Shown piece by piece: positions 17,746-24,604 of a stretch of 37,575 nucleotides of DNA. The first letter of the stretch is position 1, and each line of letters opens with the position of its first letter. The stretch covers positions 1 to 37,575 of the forward strand of contig DHGE01000049.1 of the NCBI GenBank assembly GCA_002402635.1, given 5' to 3'. The DNA comes from Deferribacterales bacterium UBA4806. GTDB lineage: Bacteria; Chrysiogenota; Deferribacteres; Deferribacterales; UBA228. Under the pieces are notes generated by a model. It was given only the letters and a program-made list of their open reading frames with translations, did no database searches and was not told where the DNA came from. A program made the position numbers and the translations under genes.

Positions 17746-19638
17746 TTAACTGTTAATAGATTGTAAAATTTCTTTAGCTTCTCTTTCAATTTTTTTAAAG
17801 TTAGCTTGTACTTCTGCTTCTAGGATAGACCTATTAAGTTGTTCATCACCGGTATCTGTAGAGAAGGCGAAAGTAGGTATTTTATACGATGGGGGAGCAA
17901 TAAGGTGGAAAGGTTCAAAATCGGTAAATGAAAAAGGTGGATTACCATTTGAAACTTGAACAAAGAAATGACCAGAATTTTGGCTTGAAATATCGCGAGC
18001 TTGTAAAATACGTTCGCGAGTGTAACTTTCACTATATGAACTACCTGTTGTGGTAAGTTGTTCACTAAAAGAGTTAGTAATTTTACGAATATCACCAATA
18101 GCGCGAGATAAATCCTCTGCTGTTTTAAAATTACCTGTTTTACCTTGAAAGTAATTCCCGCACGAAGCTTTTATTGTATTAGCTGATTTTTCACCATAAT
18201 CACGAACCAATTGTTGAAAATCTTGAATAGCAAGAATAATAGAAACATTATGTTTTCTGGCAGTAGCTATAAAACCATCAAGATTAGAAATGCTAATTCT
18301 GGGTAATTCATCTATACAGAAAATCGATTTTTGTTTACCAGAGTTATTCATTTGACCCATAACAACGCTAATAATTGAAGAAATAGCAGGACTTGTTGCC
18401 ATTGTAATTTCAGGACAGTTACCGAGACAAAGAAGGGTAGGGTTATCGGGGTTTGTTATATCTAAGCTTAAATCATCAGAAGAAAGAACCCAATATATAT
18501 AAGGGTTATAAAGATTAACAAGGGGTAATTGTGCCGATGAAACTGCACCTGCGGTTTGTTGTTGTGCCTGAAGTTTCCATGCACTAATCATTGGAGCCAT
18601 GGTTTTATCCATTTCCTCATCATGTGAAAGCCAATTAAAGATATCATCAATATTAGATAAGCAAATAGAAATTGCATGGGGAAGTGTGTTATAACCTTTA
18701 TCACTATAGTTTTTATAAAGAAGGTACATTACCGATGAAACAAAGTTGATTGCGTTTGCACTCCAAAAATCTGATTTTTCTCTCCATGAAGGTTCTAGAT
18801 TTTTCATTATGGTTTGTGCAAGGTTATTAATAAAAAGTTTAGCATTGGTAGATGTGTAATACCTGGTTGAAAGTATATTAACCCTGCTTGTTCTTGCCAT
18901 ATCGGTAAAGTTTATAAAAGAAAACTTAGTTTTATGGTTATGATTATTTTTTTTGGAACTAACTATAGATGAATAAGCAATATTACTAAGGAGAGGAGAA
19001 CCAGAAGAGAAAGGGTCGCCCTCGTAGTCATAAATAAGACCAGCATAATCGCGTTCGCAAGCTTGTTTTATAAAATGTTTAATAAGAAAATGAGATTTAC
19101 CAGAACCGGGACCACCATCTATAAAGATGTTTTCAGCTGGTTTATGGATACAAAGTTGACCTTCCTTAGTATTCAAGGTAAAGAAAAAATTTGGTACATC
19201 CGGGGTAAGATTGGAAACACCTTTAAAAAATGTATTTTCTGAAAGGTATTTTTTACGGTAAAGGGAAAGAGAAAAAATCAATGAAAATTGGGCAATAAAA
19301 AAGATAATGGGGTAAAGTAGAATATTGTATAAAGAATATTTTGTATAACCAAGAATAGAAAGAAACAAAAATAAAGCGAAAACAGAAAGAGAGATTATTT
19401 TATATTTGGTAGGGGGTTCTTTTTTAAAAAATCGTACGGGGAATAGGTAAATTAGTAAAGCAAGAAGAATGAAAAATGTAAAACGAACGAATATTAAAAT
19501 GTTATGTCCAAGAGAAAGAATATCAAATGGAAGTGATAAGAAATTGTTTAAAACAAGGTAATGTAGAGCAATAAAGAAGAAGAACAAAGACAGTAACAGT
19601 AAGATAACACCCTGTAAACTTTTTTTTTCTGAGTCCAT
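17746..19638 (-). CDS. Type IV coupling protein (TraG/VirD4-like ATPase, Bacteroides MobC type)
   Basis: The 630-residue protein has four N-terminal membrane helices (about 10-30, 43-67, 80-96, 102-126). A Walker A motif GGPGSGKS lies at about 175-182 and a Walker B stretch IFCIDELPRI at about 440. Between and after them are features of the TraM-recognition/VirD4 fold, such as a SCGNYFQGKTG segment. Coupling proteins bring the relaxase-DNA complex to the secretion channel at the inner membrane. It is the first gene of a leftward operon that runs toward the end of the tra operon. Length and motifs are normal, and it is clearly distinct from the VirB4-like TraG at 1134. Confidence 0.9.
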   Translation of the reverse strand: MDSEKKSLQGVILLLLSLFFFFIALHYLVLNNFLSLPFDILSLGHNILIFVRFTFFILLALLIYLFPVRFFKKEPPTKYKIISLSVFALFLFLSILGYTKYSLYNILLYPIIFFIAQFSLIFSLSLYRKKYLSENTFFKGVSNLTPDVPNFFFTLNTKEGQLCIHKPAENIFIDGGPGSGKSHFLIKHFIKQACERDYAGLIYDYEGDPFSSGSPLLSNIAYSSIVSSKKNNHNHKTKFSFINFTDMARTSRVNILSTRYYTSTNAKLFINNLAQTIMKNLEPSWREKSDFWSANAINFVSSVMYLLYKNYSDKGYNTLPHAISICLSNIDDIFNWLSHDEEMDKTMAPMISAWKLQAQQQTAGAVSSAQLPLVNLYNPYIYWVLSSDDLSLDITNPDNPTLLCLGNCPEITMATSPAISSIISVVMGQMNNSGKQKSIFCIDELPRISISNLDGFIATARKHNVSIILAIQDFQQLVRDYGEKSANTIKASCGNYFQGKTGNFKTAEDLSRAIGDIRKITNSFSEQLTTTGSSYSESYTRERILQARDISSQNSGHFFVQVSNGNPPFSFTDFEPFHLIAPPSYKIPTFAFSTDTGDEQLNRSILEAEVQANFKKIEREAKEILQSINS

Positions 19639-19675
19639 TGCAAAATTAGTTTTAAGAAGTGTAAAAACATTTTTA

Positions 19676-19683
19676 CAAATATA
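19676..19683 (-). promoter_or_regulatory. Probable -7 element for the coupling protein operon
   Basis: The complement of 19676-19683 reads TATATTTG, a perfect Bacteroidetes -7 box, about 38 bases before the start codon at 19638. A clear TTTG at the matching -33 position is not seen, so this is weaker than the other promoters listed. Confidence 0.45.
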
Positions 19684-19778
19684 AAAAAGAAATGAAACTA
19701 TAAAGAAGAATGATAAAATAATTTTAAAAATATTAAAATATGATAGTAATGGCGTGGGTTTATGGATGTCTGCAGAGT

Positions 19779-19838
19779 GATATCCACCCCGATATCCTGG
19801 TCGAGAACCCGGTCGAGTTCAAGGTCGATGGTCGTCCA
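19779..19838. repeat. 12-bp minisatellite, five units, GC-rich
   Basis: Five successive 12-base units begin with GA: GATATCCACCCC, GATATCCTGGTC, GAGAACCCGGTC, GAGTTCAAGGTC and a diverged fifth. The same 12-base family (consensus near GAGTTCCTGGTC) fills 31263-31600. The block is far richer in G+C than the flanks. It is followed by a perfect hairpin CGATGG-TCGT-CCATCG at 19826-19841, then GGGGGT/ACCCCC arms at 19844-19865. Confidence 0.7.
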
Positions 19839-19867
19839 TCGGTGGGGGTGTGGCCAGGGACCCCCCC

Positions 19868-19905
19868 AAAAAAAAAACGGGGGGTTCGACGCTACGAACT
19901 CCCCG
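19868..19905 (-). terminator. Strong intrinsic terminator facing left, after the CRISPR unit
   Basis: Read leftward, a ten-pair stem (19895-19904 with 19879-19888, one wobble pair, six-base loop) is followed by G and ten consecutive T (complement of A10 at 19868-19877). This is a textbook intrinsic terminator. No protein gene ends just before it. The nearest leftward promoter is the one at 20083-20114, so it should end the short CRISPR transcript. The G-run beyond it (19861-19867 complement) could also pair with the stem strand as an alternative structure. Confidence 0.75.
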
Positions 19906-19968
19906 CTGAGATTCAGGCGGCAGCGATGTGATGTTTAAATCCATGTCAATGTTTGTTTTGCTGCCAAC

Positions 19969-20057
19969 AATTCCAGAGTGGTGCGATTAAAAGAACATGT
20001 TGTAAAAACTCAAATACGGTAAATTTAATTTCAATTCCAGGATGGTGCGATTAAAAG
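19969..20057 (-). CRISPR. One-spacer CRISPR unit: repeat, 34-base spacer, degenerate terminal repeat
   Basis: Read leftward, repeat 1 (20057-20028, 30 bases) begins CTTTTAATCGCACCA and ends TGGAATTGAAAT. This is the layout of many type I-B/III repeats, whose last eight bases (ATTGAAAT here) become the crRNA 5' handle. A 34-base spacer occupies 20027-19994. Repeat 2 starts at 19993, matches for the first 25 bases except in the central triplet, then diverges at its 3' end (GTTGGC in place of GAAAT). That is what terminal CRISPR repeats usually do. No cas gene is present in the window, so any processing would depend on the host. A two-copy repeat is a weak basis for CRISPR on its own; length, spacing, handle, degenerate end, promoter and terminator support it together. 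Confidence 0.6.
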
Positions 20058-20082
20058 GAAGTAAACATTTGCCTCTTGATCA

Positions 20083-20114
20083 CAAATATATGAAGTTTTT
20101 TTGAGAAATGCAAA
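20083..20114 (-). promoter_or_regulatory. Consensus promoter for the one-spacer CRISPR unit
   Basis: Read leftward, TTTG (complement of 20111-20114) is followed by 20 bases and then TATATTTG (complement of 20083-20090), a perfect Bacteroidetes promoter. The predicted start lies about 20 bases before the first repeat, so the leader would be very short. Confidence 0.7.
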
Positions 20115-20166
20115 TATTTTTAATGGTAATATGAAAAAATGTTAAAATAATATTGTACTTAACATA

Positions 20167-20202
20167 ATTAATTTAGAATAAGAATGATATTTGAAGCAAA
20201 AG
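20167..20202. repeat. 36-bp direct repeat, copy 1 (matches 21391-21427)
   Basis: The segment from AATTAATTTAGAATAAGAAT to GAAGCAAAAG recurs at 21391-21427 with about four differences, same orientation, 1.2 kb apart. The pair brackets the two small genes and the second CRISPR remnant. Confidence 0.7.
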
Positions 20203-20227
20203 TAAAAAAGGGGGAATGGAGAGGATA

Positions 20228-20262
20228 TTAAATAAAAGGTAGGGCATTTTATGCCCTGCCTT
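20228..20262 (-). terminator. Intrinsic terminator after the 20267-20476 gene
   Basis: An eleven-pair hairpin (20236-20246 with 20252-20262, five-base loop, one wobble pair) lies four bases beyond the leftward gene's stop. Read leftward it is followed by TTTATTTAAT. It should separate the small gene from the CRISPR unit downstream. Confidence 0.7.
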
Positions 20263-20266
20263 ACAA

Positions 20267-20476
20267 TCAACCATATGCTCTTATTGAATTCCCAAATCGC
20301 TTTGGGAAGCACCTTTGAAATATAAGTCTTTTAAATGTTGTCTCAGAGACTTCTACGAGTTCAACGGAATCCCATTTGTATAGTCTCCAAGCATCGTCAT
20401 AAAAATTATATGCTCTTAAACGTTCAGAGCCGTTTATAATTTTTACTACGATCCATATTTTTCTCTTTGCTTTCAT
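20267..20476 (-). CDS. Small unknown protein (69 residues)
   Basis: Starting at the ATG at 20476 gives a 69-residue basic protein (MKAKRKIWIVVKIINGSERL). The frame is open upstream to 20527, but that stretch covers promoter-like DNA and part of a CRISPR-like repeat, so the later start is preferred. It is short, with a strand-rich N-terminus and a basic C-terminus (KRLIFQRCFPKRFGNSIRAYG). It is followed by a good terminator. I recognise no family. A degenerate copy of the promoter core shared by two other units lies just before it. Confidence 0.6.
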   Translation of the reverse strand: MKAKRKIWIVVKIINGSERLRAYNFYDDAWRLYKWDSVELVEVSETTFKRLIFQRCFPKRFGNSIRAYG

Positions 20477-20481
20477 ATTAG

Positions 20482-20507
20482 TAGTATATAATATTCTAAA
20501 AAGCAAG
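20482..20507 (-). promoter_or_regulatory. Third, degenerate copy of the shared promoter core
   Basis: TAGTATATAATATTCT followed by GCAAG matches the cores at 21241-21264 and 37089-37112, where GCAA is the complement of the -33 element. The -7 element here is poor (complement of 20476-20483), so this may be a weakened copy or a binding site only. Confidence 0.45.
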
Positions 20508-20524
20508 CAAAAACGTAACAGAAA

Positions 20525-20595
20525 CAAGCCTTTCGATTAAAAGTTCTGGAAATAGCTTTACCCTTTCTTTTGTACATATTTCAATTCCAGTCTGG
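20525..20595 (-). CRISPR. Second repeat-spacer-repeat remnant, fused to the 3' end of a gene
   Basis: Read leftward, 20595-20578 matches the last 18 bases of the CRISPR-like repeat (CCA, two changed bases, then CTGGAATTGAAAT exactly). A 34-base interval (20577-20544) follows, then CTTTTAATCGA (20543-20533), an 11-base match to the repeat start. The spacer is exactly as long as in the unit at 19969-20057. The first half-repeat also encodes the last residues and the stop (TGG AAT TGA) of the gene at 20581-21177. The crRNA handle is intact. The repeats are incomplete, so this may be a relic or a unit read through from the gene's message. Confidence 0.5.
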
Positions 20596-21177
20596 CACAC
20601 CTATTATTTGTTTTGCTGCATTTATAGCATTATTAGTATTTTTTCTCTGCCAAACCATGCGGGTCGGAGACCAATGAAAACCATTTTTTTTAAGCAACAA
20701 AATAGTTTCAGCGTCAGGCTTTTCAATAAATAGCAATTGAATTCTATCCTCCTCCCAATTCTGTATTATTTTGCCACCTACAAACGATATCTCAATATTT
20801 ACTTTGTTATTTGTTGATTTATTTATAACCTTTCGTTTTATGGCTTTTAAGGCTCTTTCACGCCAAATACGGAATTCCTCATATCTTTTTTGTTCGATTT
20901 CATTCGCTCTCTCAGCTCTTTGTGTATCAAATTTTGAACGTCCAGTTATAAATGAACTTGCACACCTGGAATGTGCGGAAAGCCAAGACGAAAAGTATTT
21001 TTTGTAGCCATTGATATATCTTTCCTTCTCTTCCTCGGGTATCCCATTTAAATCATCATTGAGAACACACTCATTTTGTTCAATAGTTTTTTTTGCCAGT
21101 TTTTCTGGGTCGAAACTTGTATTTACAAATGAATGATATGCAAGTTTTTCAAATTCATGTAGTGATATCTTATTCAT
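20581..21177 (-). CDS. Unknown protein whose stop codon lies in a CRISPR-like repeat
   Basis: The 198-residue protein has a helical N-terminal half with many charged residues (about 45-120). The C-terminal domain is of a type seen in phage and plasmid proteins of Bacteroidetes: ISFVGGKIIQNWEEDRIQLLF, then ...GFHWSPTRMVWQRKNTNNAINAA. I know no biochemical function for it. The last residues (DWN) and the stop come from a half copy of the CRISPR-like repeat, so the original C-terminus may have been trimmed by a few residues. Its promoter (21233-21263) is shared in sequence with that of the ArdC operon. An upstream polypurine stretch on the coding strand (AGGAGGAG) near 21185 could serve as a ribosome binding site. 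Confidence 0.75.
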   Translation of the reverse strand: MNKISLHEFEKLAYHSFVNTSFDPEKLAKKTIEQNECVLNDDLNGIPEEEKERYINGYKKYFSSWLSAHSRCASSFITGRSKFDTQRAERANEIEQKRYEEFRIWRERALKAIKRKVINKSTNNKVNIEISFVGGKIIQNWEEDRIQLLFIEKPDAETILLLKKNGFHWSPTRMVWQRKNTNNAINAAKQIIGVPDWN

Positions 21178-21232
21178 ATTTTTACTCCTCCTATAGAATT
21201 ATTTTAGTTTATGTCACACCTTATTATTAATG

Positions 21233-21263
21233 TAAAGATAGTATATAATATACTACTATGCAA
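21233..21263 (-). promoter_or_regulatory. Shared-type promoter with internal palindrome, copy 1
   Basis: Read leftward, TTGC (complement of 21260-21263) is followed by 19 bases and TATCTTTA (complement of 21233-21240). The space between holds AGTATATAATATACT, an almost perfect palindrome, which is a typical position for a repressor site. About 45 bases further upstream CCTCCGAATGTTA (21307-21319) is conserved with the copy at 37081-37111. The 21234-21323 and 37083-37170 regions match over about 90 bases. The rest of the gap to 21446 is nearly pure A/T. Confidence 0.6.
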
Positions 21264-21390
21264 GTAAAAAAGGAAAAAGAAATTAACAATTTCAAATATA
21301 AAAAATGCCTCCGAATGTTAATTTATATTTATATGAATTAATATTATAAATTAATAAATAAATATATAAATAAATTATTATAATTAATAT

Positions 21391-21427
21391 AATTAATTTA
21401 TTATAAGAATAGTATTTGAAGCAAAAG
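21391..21427. repeat. 36-bp direct repeat, copy 2 (matches 20167-20202)
   Basis: It runs from AATTAATTTATTATAAGAAT to GAAGCAAAAG and is nearly identical to 20167-20202. It lies just downstream of the leftward gene 21447-21806, inside a very AT-rich gap, with no hairpin terminator visible nearby. Confidence 0.7.
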
Positions 21428-21446
21428 AAATAAAATGTTAAAAGTA

Positions 21447-21806
21447 TCAAATATCTAAACCCATTATTGTTTTATGTTCTTTTTCACGTATATATTCATT
21501 AATTATGTGAATATAATCATGGTGTACTTTTTCTTTATTTGAAAAACCAAACATGACTATATCGCATGCCTCTTTTTGTTCTTGATTTGGATTACGAAAA
21601 GAAAGTTCAAATGCTGCATCATGTTGTTGTTTTGTCGGAACGAATTCACCTCCTGCTTTTTCGTAATCAAAATTAGATGTAGAGCGTCGTTTTTGTAATC
21701 GTTTTTCCTTTCTTTCATAGTAGGCTTTACGAAAAGAGGAATCATTTTGCATATTTTCTGCAAAATTTTTTCTTTGTTGTTTAGAGGGTTTCCATTTGTA
21801 AGACAT
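21447..21806 (-). CDS. Small basic unknown protein downstream of topB
   Basis: The 119-residue protein is rich in Lys, Arg and Gln in its first half (SYKWKPSKQQRKNFAENMQ, then KEKRLQKRR) and ends in a helical acidic-basic segment. Short proteins starting this way are common beside transfer and topoisomerase genes in Bacteroidetes plasmids, but I know no function. It starts seven bases after the TopB stop and is likely in the same operon. Nucleic-acid binding would fit its charge; that is inference. Confidence 0.7.
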   Translation of the reverse strand: MSYKWKPSKQQRKNFAENMQNDSSFRKAYYERKEKRLQKRRSTSNFDYEKAGGEFVPTKQQHDAAFELSFRNPNQEQKEACDIVMFGFSNKEKVHHDYIHIINEYIREKEHKTIMGLDI

Positions 21807-21813
21807 ATTTGTA

Positions 21814-23916
21814 CTATTTAAATGTTAGTTCAACTTTATTATCATTTCCTAATGAAAGGTAACCATCAAAAGTTTTACCTGACTTTGAAATGAAACCTTT
21901 AATAAGTAATTTTTTCCCAAAAAGAATATCTTGAATTTGATTTTTAGATAGTTTTTTGTTTAAAAATGTTTTATAAATGTAAATATTACAGTTTGAACAA
22001 AAGTATGATTTTGGGCCTTCTTTCATAGGATTTCCGCATTTACAAAGAACTTGATTTTCTTTTTTTAAAGATTCAATAATATTATTAAAATTATCTTTAT
22101 TTATTGTATTTATATCAATATCTGATTTAATATTTTTAGTTAATGATTTTAAAAAATCTGTTTGTTTTTTGGTTAATGTAGGGCTTACAGTATTGTTTTT
22201 TATTAAGTTAATTTCAGAGATAACAAAATTTTTAATATCGTTTTCAAAAGTATTTAGTTGATTTTTATTATCTATAGTAGAAATTATTTTTTCGAAATTT
22301 GAAGTATATTTAACATCTAACAAAGTAGATGATGTTTGTTCTAATGTATTAATTAATTCAATACCTTTATTAGTAGAAATTAGTTTTTTATTTTCTCTTA
22401 TTATATAGGAACGATTAATTAGTTTTTCAATAATATCTGCTCTTGTTGCTGGAGTACCGAGAAAGTATTTATCCATGAAAGAAAGTATGGTACTATCTGT
22501 AAAAAGTCTTGGTGGTTTAGAAGAAATTTCACGTATTACAAAAGAACCAAAAACAAAAGAATCTTTATTAATATTAGGAATATTTAATAAATATATTTTA
22601 CTATCATCTTCATCATCTTCATTAACTGTATTATTTTTCCAACCATCTGATATTTTAATAAATAAAGTGTTAGAAAATAATGTATCGTTTTGAATACCAG
22701 AAACAAAAAGTTTTTTGTAAATGAAATCACCCTTAAAAAAGTTTAACATTTGATTAAGAATAAGATTGTATATCAGTTTTTCATCTTTGGGTAAATCAAT
22801 ATCATTTAAAGGATTAAGACAAATGATAGCATGATGATCGGTTAATTTTTCATCATTAAAAACACTTTCTTTAAAAGAATCAATTTGATTAACATATTGT
22901 GGAAATCCAAGTTTTGAAATAATTTTTTTGTAATCATCAATATTACTGTTAGAAAGGTAGTTACTATCGCTTCTAGGGTATGAAATAAGTTTATATTTTT
23001 CGTAAAGAATTTGAAGAATATCAAGAGTTTTTTGGGCCGTAAATCCATAAAGTGTATTTGCTTTTTTTTGAAGGTCAGTCAATGAAAAGAGTAAAGGACA
23101 TTTAACATTAATGTTTTCAGATAATAATACATCGTTTATTTTTAATTTATCAAATTGGGAAAAATTTTGTAATGTTTGTAATGCTTCATCTTTATTATCA
23201 AAAATAAGATTAGTATGTAGTATAAAATCTTTAGACTCAAAAGAAATAGAAAACTTACTTGATGGAATATAATTTTTAAAATCAATGGTTCTTTTAACGA
23301 TAACCGAAAGTACAGGTGTTTGAACTCTGCCAATACTGATAACTCCTGAATTATTTTTAGTTGTATAGCCTCGAGTGAGATTAATCCCTATCAACCAATC
23401 TGCCCTTTGCCTGGCTAATGCTTGATAATATAAATTATTATACGTAGAATATTCTTTAATAATTTTATTTGAAAAAATGTTTTGAACTACATCTGAGGAA
23501 AGAGCTTTAGATGTCCAAAGCCTAAAAATTTTTTTTGAATTGTAAATATTTTGGTTGTAGGATTCTAATACTTCACGAGCAATTAGTTCACCTTCTCTTC
23601 CAGCATCTGTTGATATTATAATGTTGTCTGTATCATTTAAGAGTTTATGTATGATATTAATTTGTCTTTTTTTGTCTTCAAAAGGTTTAATTTTCCAATT
23701 TGATGGAAATAGTGGAAGGCTATTAAAATCCCATTTATCATTATCAAAAAGGGAAAGCATATAAAGATGACCAAAGCAGTATGTAATAAGATATTCTTCG
23801 TTATTGTAATAACAATGATAATATCCTTCATTTCTTTTACCTTTACTATTTTGATTCAAGGCCTGAAAAATATCAGAAGCAACAGAAGGTTTTTCGCACA
23901 AAATGAGGTATTTCAT
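21814..23916 (-). CDS. topB: DNA topoisomerase III (type IA)
   Basis: The 700-residue protein has an N-terminal Toprim domain (ILCEKPSVA near residue 5, with acidic STDAGREGELIA at about 102-113). A type IA core follows with ARQRADWLIGINLTRG (about 168-183) and GRVQTP (about 196-201). The catalytic tyrosine is in ISYPRSDSNY at about residue 313. A C-terminal zinc-ribbon-like CKCG...CSNC (about 630-650) precedes a short C-terminal repeat (IKGFISKSGKTFDGYLSL). TopB separates interlinked DNA strands and is a common passenger of Bacteroidetes conjugative elements and broad-host plasmids. Its start overlaps the stop of the preceding gene (ATGA), showing translational coupling. Confidence 0.95.
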   Translation of the reverse strand: MKYLILCEKPSVASDIFQALNQNSKGKRNEGYYHCYYNNEEYLITYCFGHLYMLSLFDNDKWDFNSLPLFPSNWKIKPFEDKKRQINIIHKLLNDTDNIIISTDAGREGELIAREVLESYNQNIYNSKKIFRLWTSKALSSDVVQNIFSNKIIKEYSTYNNLYYQALARQRADWLIGINLTRGYTTKNNSGVISIGRVQTPVLSVIVKRTIDFKNYIPSSKFSISFESKDFILHTNLIFDNKDEALQTLQNFSQFDKLKINDVLLSENINVKCPLLFSLTDLQKKANTLYGFTAQKTLDILQILYEKYKLISYPRSDSNYLSNSNIDDYKKIISKLGFPQYVNQIDSFKESVFNDEKLTDHHAIICLNPLNDIDLPKDEKLIYNLILNQMLNFFKGDFIYKKLFVSGIQNDTLFSNTLFIKISDGWKNNTVNEDDEDDSKIYLLNIPNINKDSFVFGSFVIREISSKPPRLFTDSTILSFMDKYFLGTPATRADIIEKLINRSYIIRENKKLISTNKGIELINTLEQTSSTLLDVKYTSNFEKIISTIDNKNQLNTFENDIKNFVISEINLIKNNTVSPTLTKKQTDFLKSLTKNIKSDIDINTINKDNFNNIIESLKKENQVLCKCGNPMKEGPKSYFCSNCNIYIYKTFLNKKLSKNQIQDILFGKKLLIKGFISKSGKTFDGYLSLGNDNKVELTFK

Positions 23917-24497
23917 AGTAGAAAAGATTGAGAAGAATCATTTGATTTATCTAAGTACTTATTAATATCTAAAAAACATTGTAGATCAAAATTTTTTCTG
24001 GGAAGTTTTGAAACAAAATCCCATTTGAATGATTGATAAATCTTAGAGGATAATTCTTTATCTTTTGTAAGTTCAAAGCAAATAGCTAAGGATAATTGGG
24101 ATGGACCGGAACCACCGTAACCCCAATTAAAACCATCAGGGCTATGGTTGTAAATTTTTTGACTCTCACTTGGTAATAATTGTTTACCATTTAAGAAAAC
24201 AGTTCTAGTATTTATATTACCTCTAAGATGAAAAGAAATAGTACTAAATTTCTGTTTATTTTCATTTAGATAAAATAATGAATCTATTACTTTCTTTTCA
24301 AAATAATTTTGGACATCGTTTAGTAATTCACCGTCAATGTTAAATTGACTTTTTAGGGCATTTCTTGTATCGACAAAGTAATCTGATGGGTGAGATAACA
24401 TTCCATCATCCCAATTCATTACACTTACATAATCAGAGACCAATAAATCTATATCTGATTTTCTACGTTTAATAAATTGTTGTAATTTAGCATTCAT
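23913..24497 (-). CDS. DUF6166-type protein coupled to topB
   Basis: The 194-residue protein carries a motif block RTVFLNGKQLLPSESQKIYN, then HSPDGFNWGYGGSGPSQLSL, at about 107-148. I associate this with the DUF6166 family seen in phages, plasmids and ICEs; its function is not known. A helical N-terminal region (about 1-85) precedes it. The stop codon overlaps the topB start, so the two proteins are made from one message. A role in element maintenance or DNA processing is inferred only from this coupling. Confidence 0.75.
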   Translation of the reverse strand: MNAKLQQFIKRRKSDIDLLVSDYVSVMNWDDGMLSHPSDYFVDTRNALKSQFNIDGELLNDVQNYFEKKVIDSLFYLNENKQKFSTISFHLRGNINTRTVFLNGKQLLPSESQKIYNHSPDGFNWGYGGSGPSQLSLAICFELTKDKELSSKIYQSFKWDFVSKLPRKNFDLQCFLDINKYLDKSNDSSQSFLL

Positions 24498-24565
24498 GGT
24501 TTTATGATTTAATGTGATACATATTTATGAGACATTAAAAACCTTTATAAATACTGAAATGAAAT

Positions 24566-24599
24566 AATGTATCAAAAAACGAAGGTTTAATGATACATT
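24566..24599. promoter_or_regulatory. Perfect 9-bp inverted repeat between two leftward genes
   Basis: AATGTATCA (24566-24574) and TGATACATT (24591-24599) are exact reverse complements separated by 16 bases. A third TGATACATA lies at about 24509-24518. A nested AACCTT/AAGGTT pair overlaps. It lies just after the 24605-24955 stop and before the 24497 start. It could be an operator for the downstream unit or a weak terminator; it lacks a good T-tract. Confidence 0.45.
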
Positions 24600-24604
24600 T
24601 AAAA

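Larger units (their letters stand above)
19868..20076 (-). ncRNA. Predicted short pre-crRNA transcript
   Basis: A consensus promoter (20083-20114) and an intrinsic terminator (19868-19905), both facing left, bracket about 200 bases with no plausible protein gene. Near its 5' end the transcript would carry one full CRISPR-like repeat, a 34-base spacer and a degenerate second repeat. A GC-rich region containing a GCTG...CAGC hairpin and the terminator follow. The start is inferred from the promoter position. Confidence 0.5.

Noticed and set aside
19879..19910. tRNA-like T-arm (GGTTCGA) in the GC-rich island
   Set aside because: No acceptor, D or anticodon stems can be formed around it; the structure is fully explained as a terminator hairpin.
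19740..19931. 63-codon open frame (+) over the GC-rich island
   Set aside because: It is built of the 12-bp repeat, a hairpin and a terminator run (A10), with no promoter or recognisable domain. The open frame is a side effect of GC-rich repeats.
20544..20577. Similarity of the second spacer to the hairpin loop at 37311-37329
   Set aside because: Only about ten bases (GAA(A)TAGCTTT) match with a gap, which is not enough to call a target.
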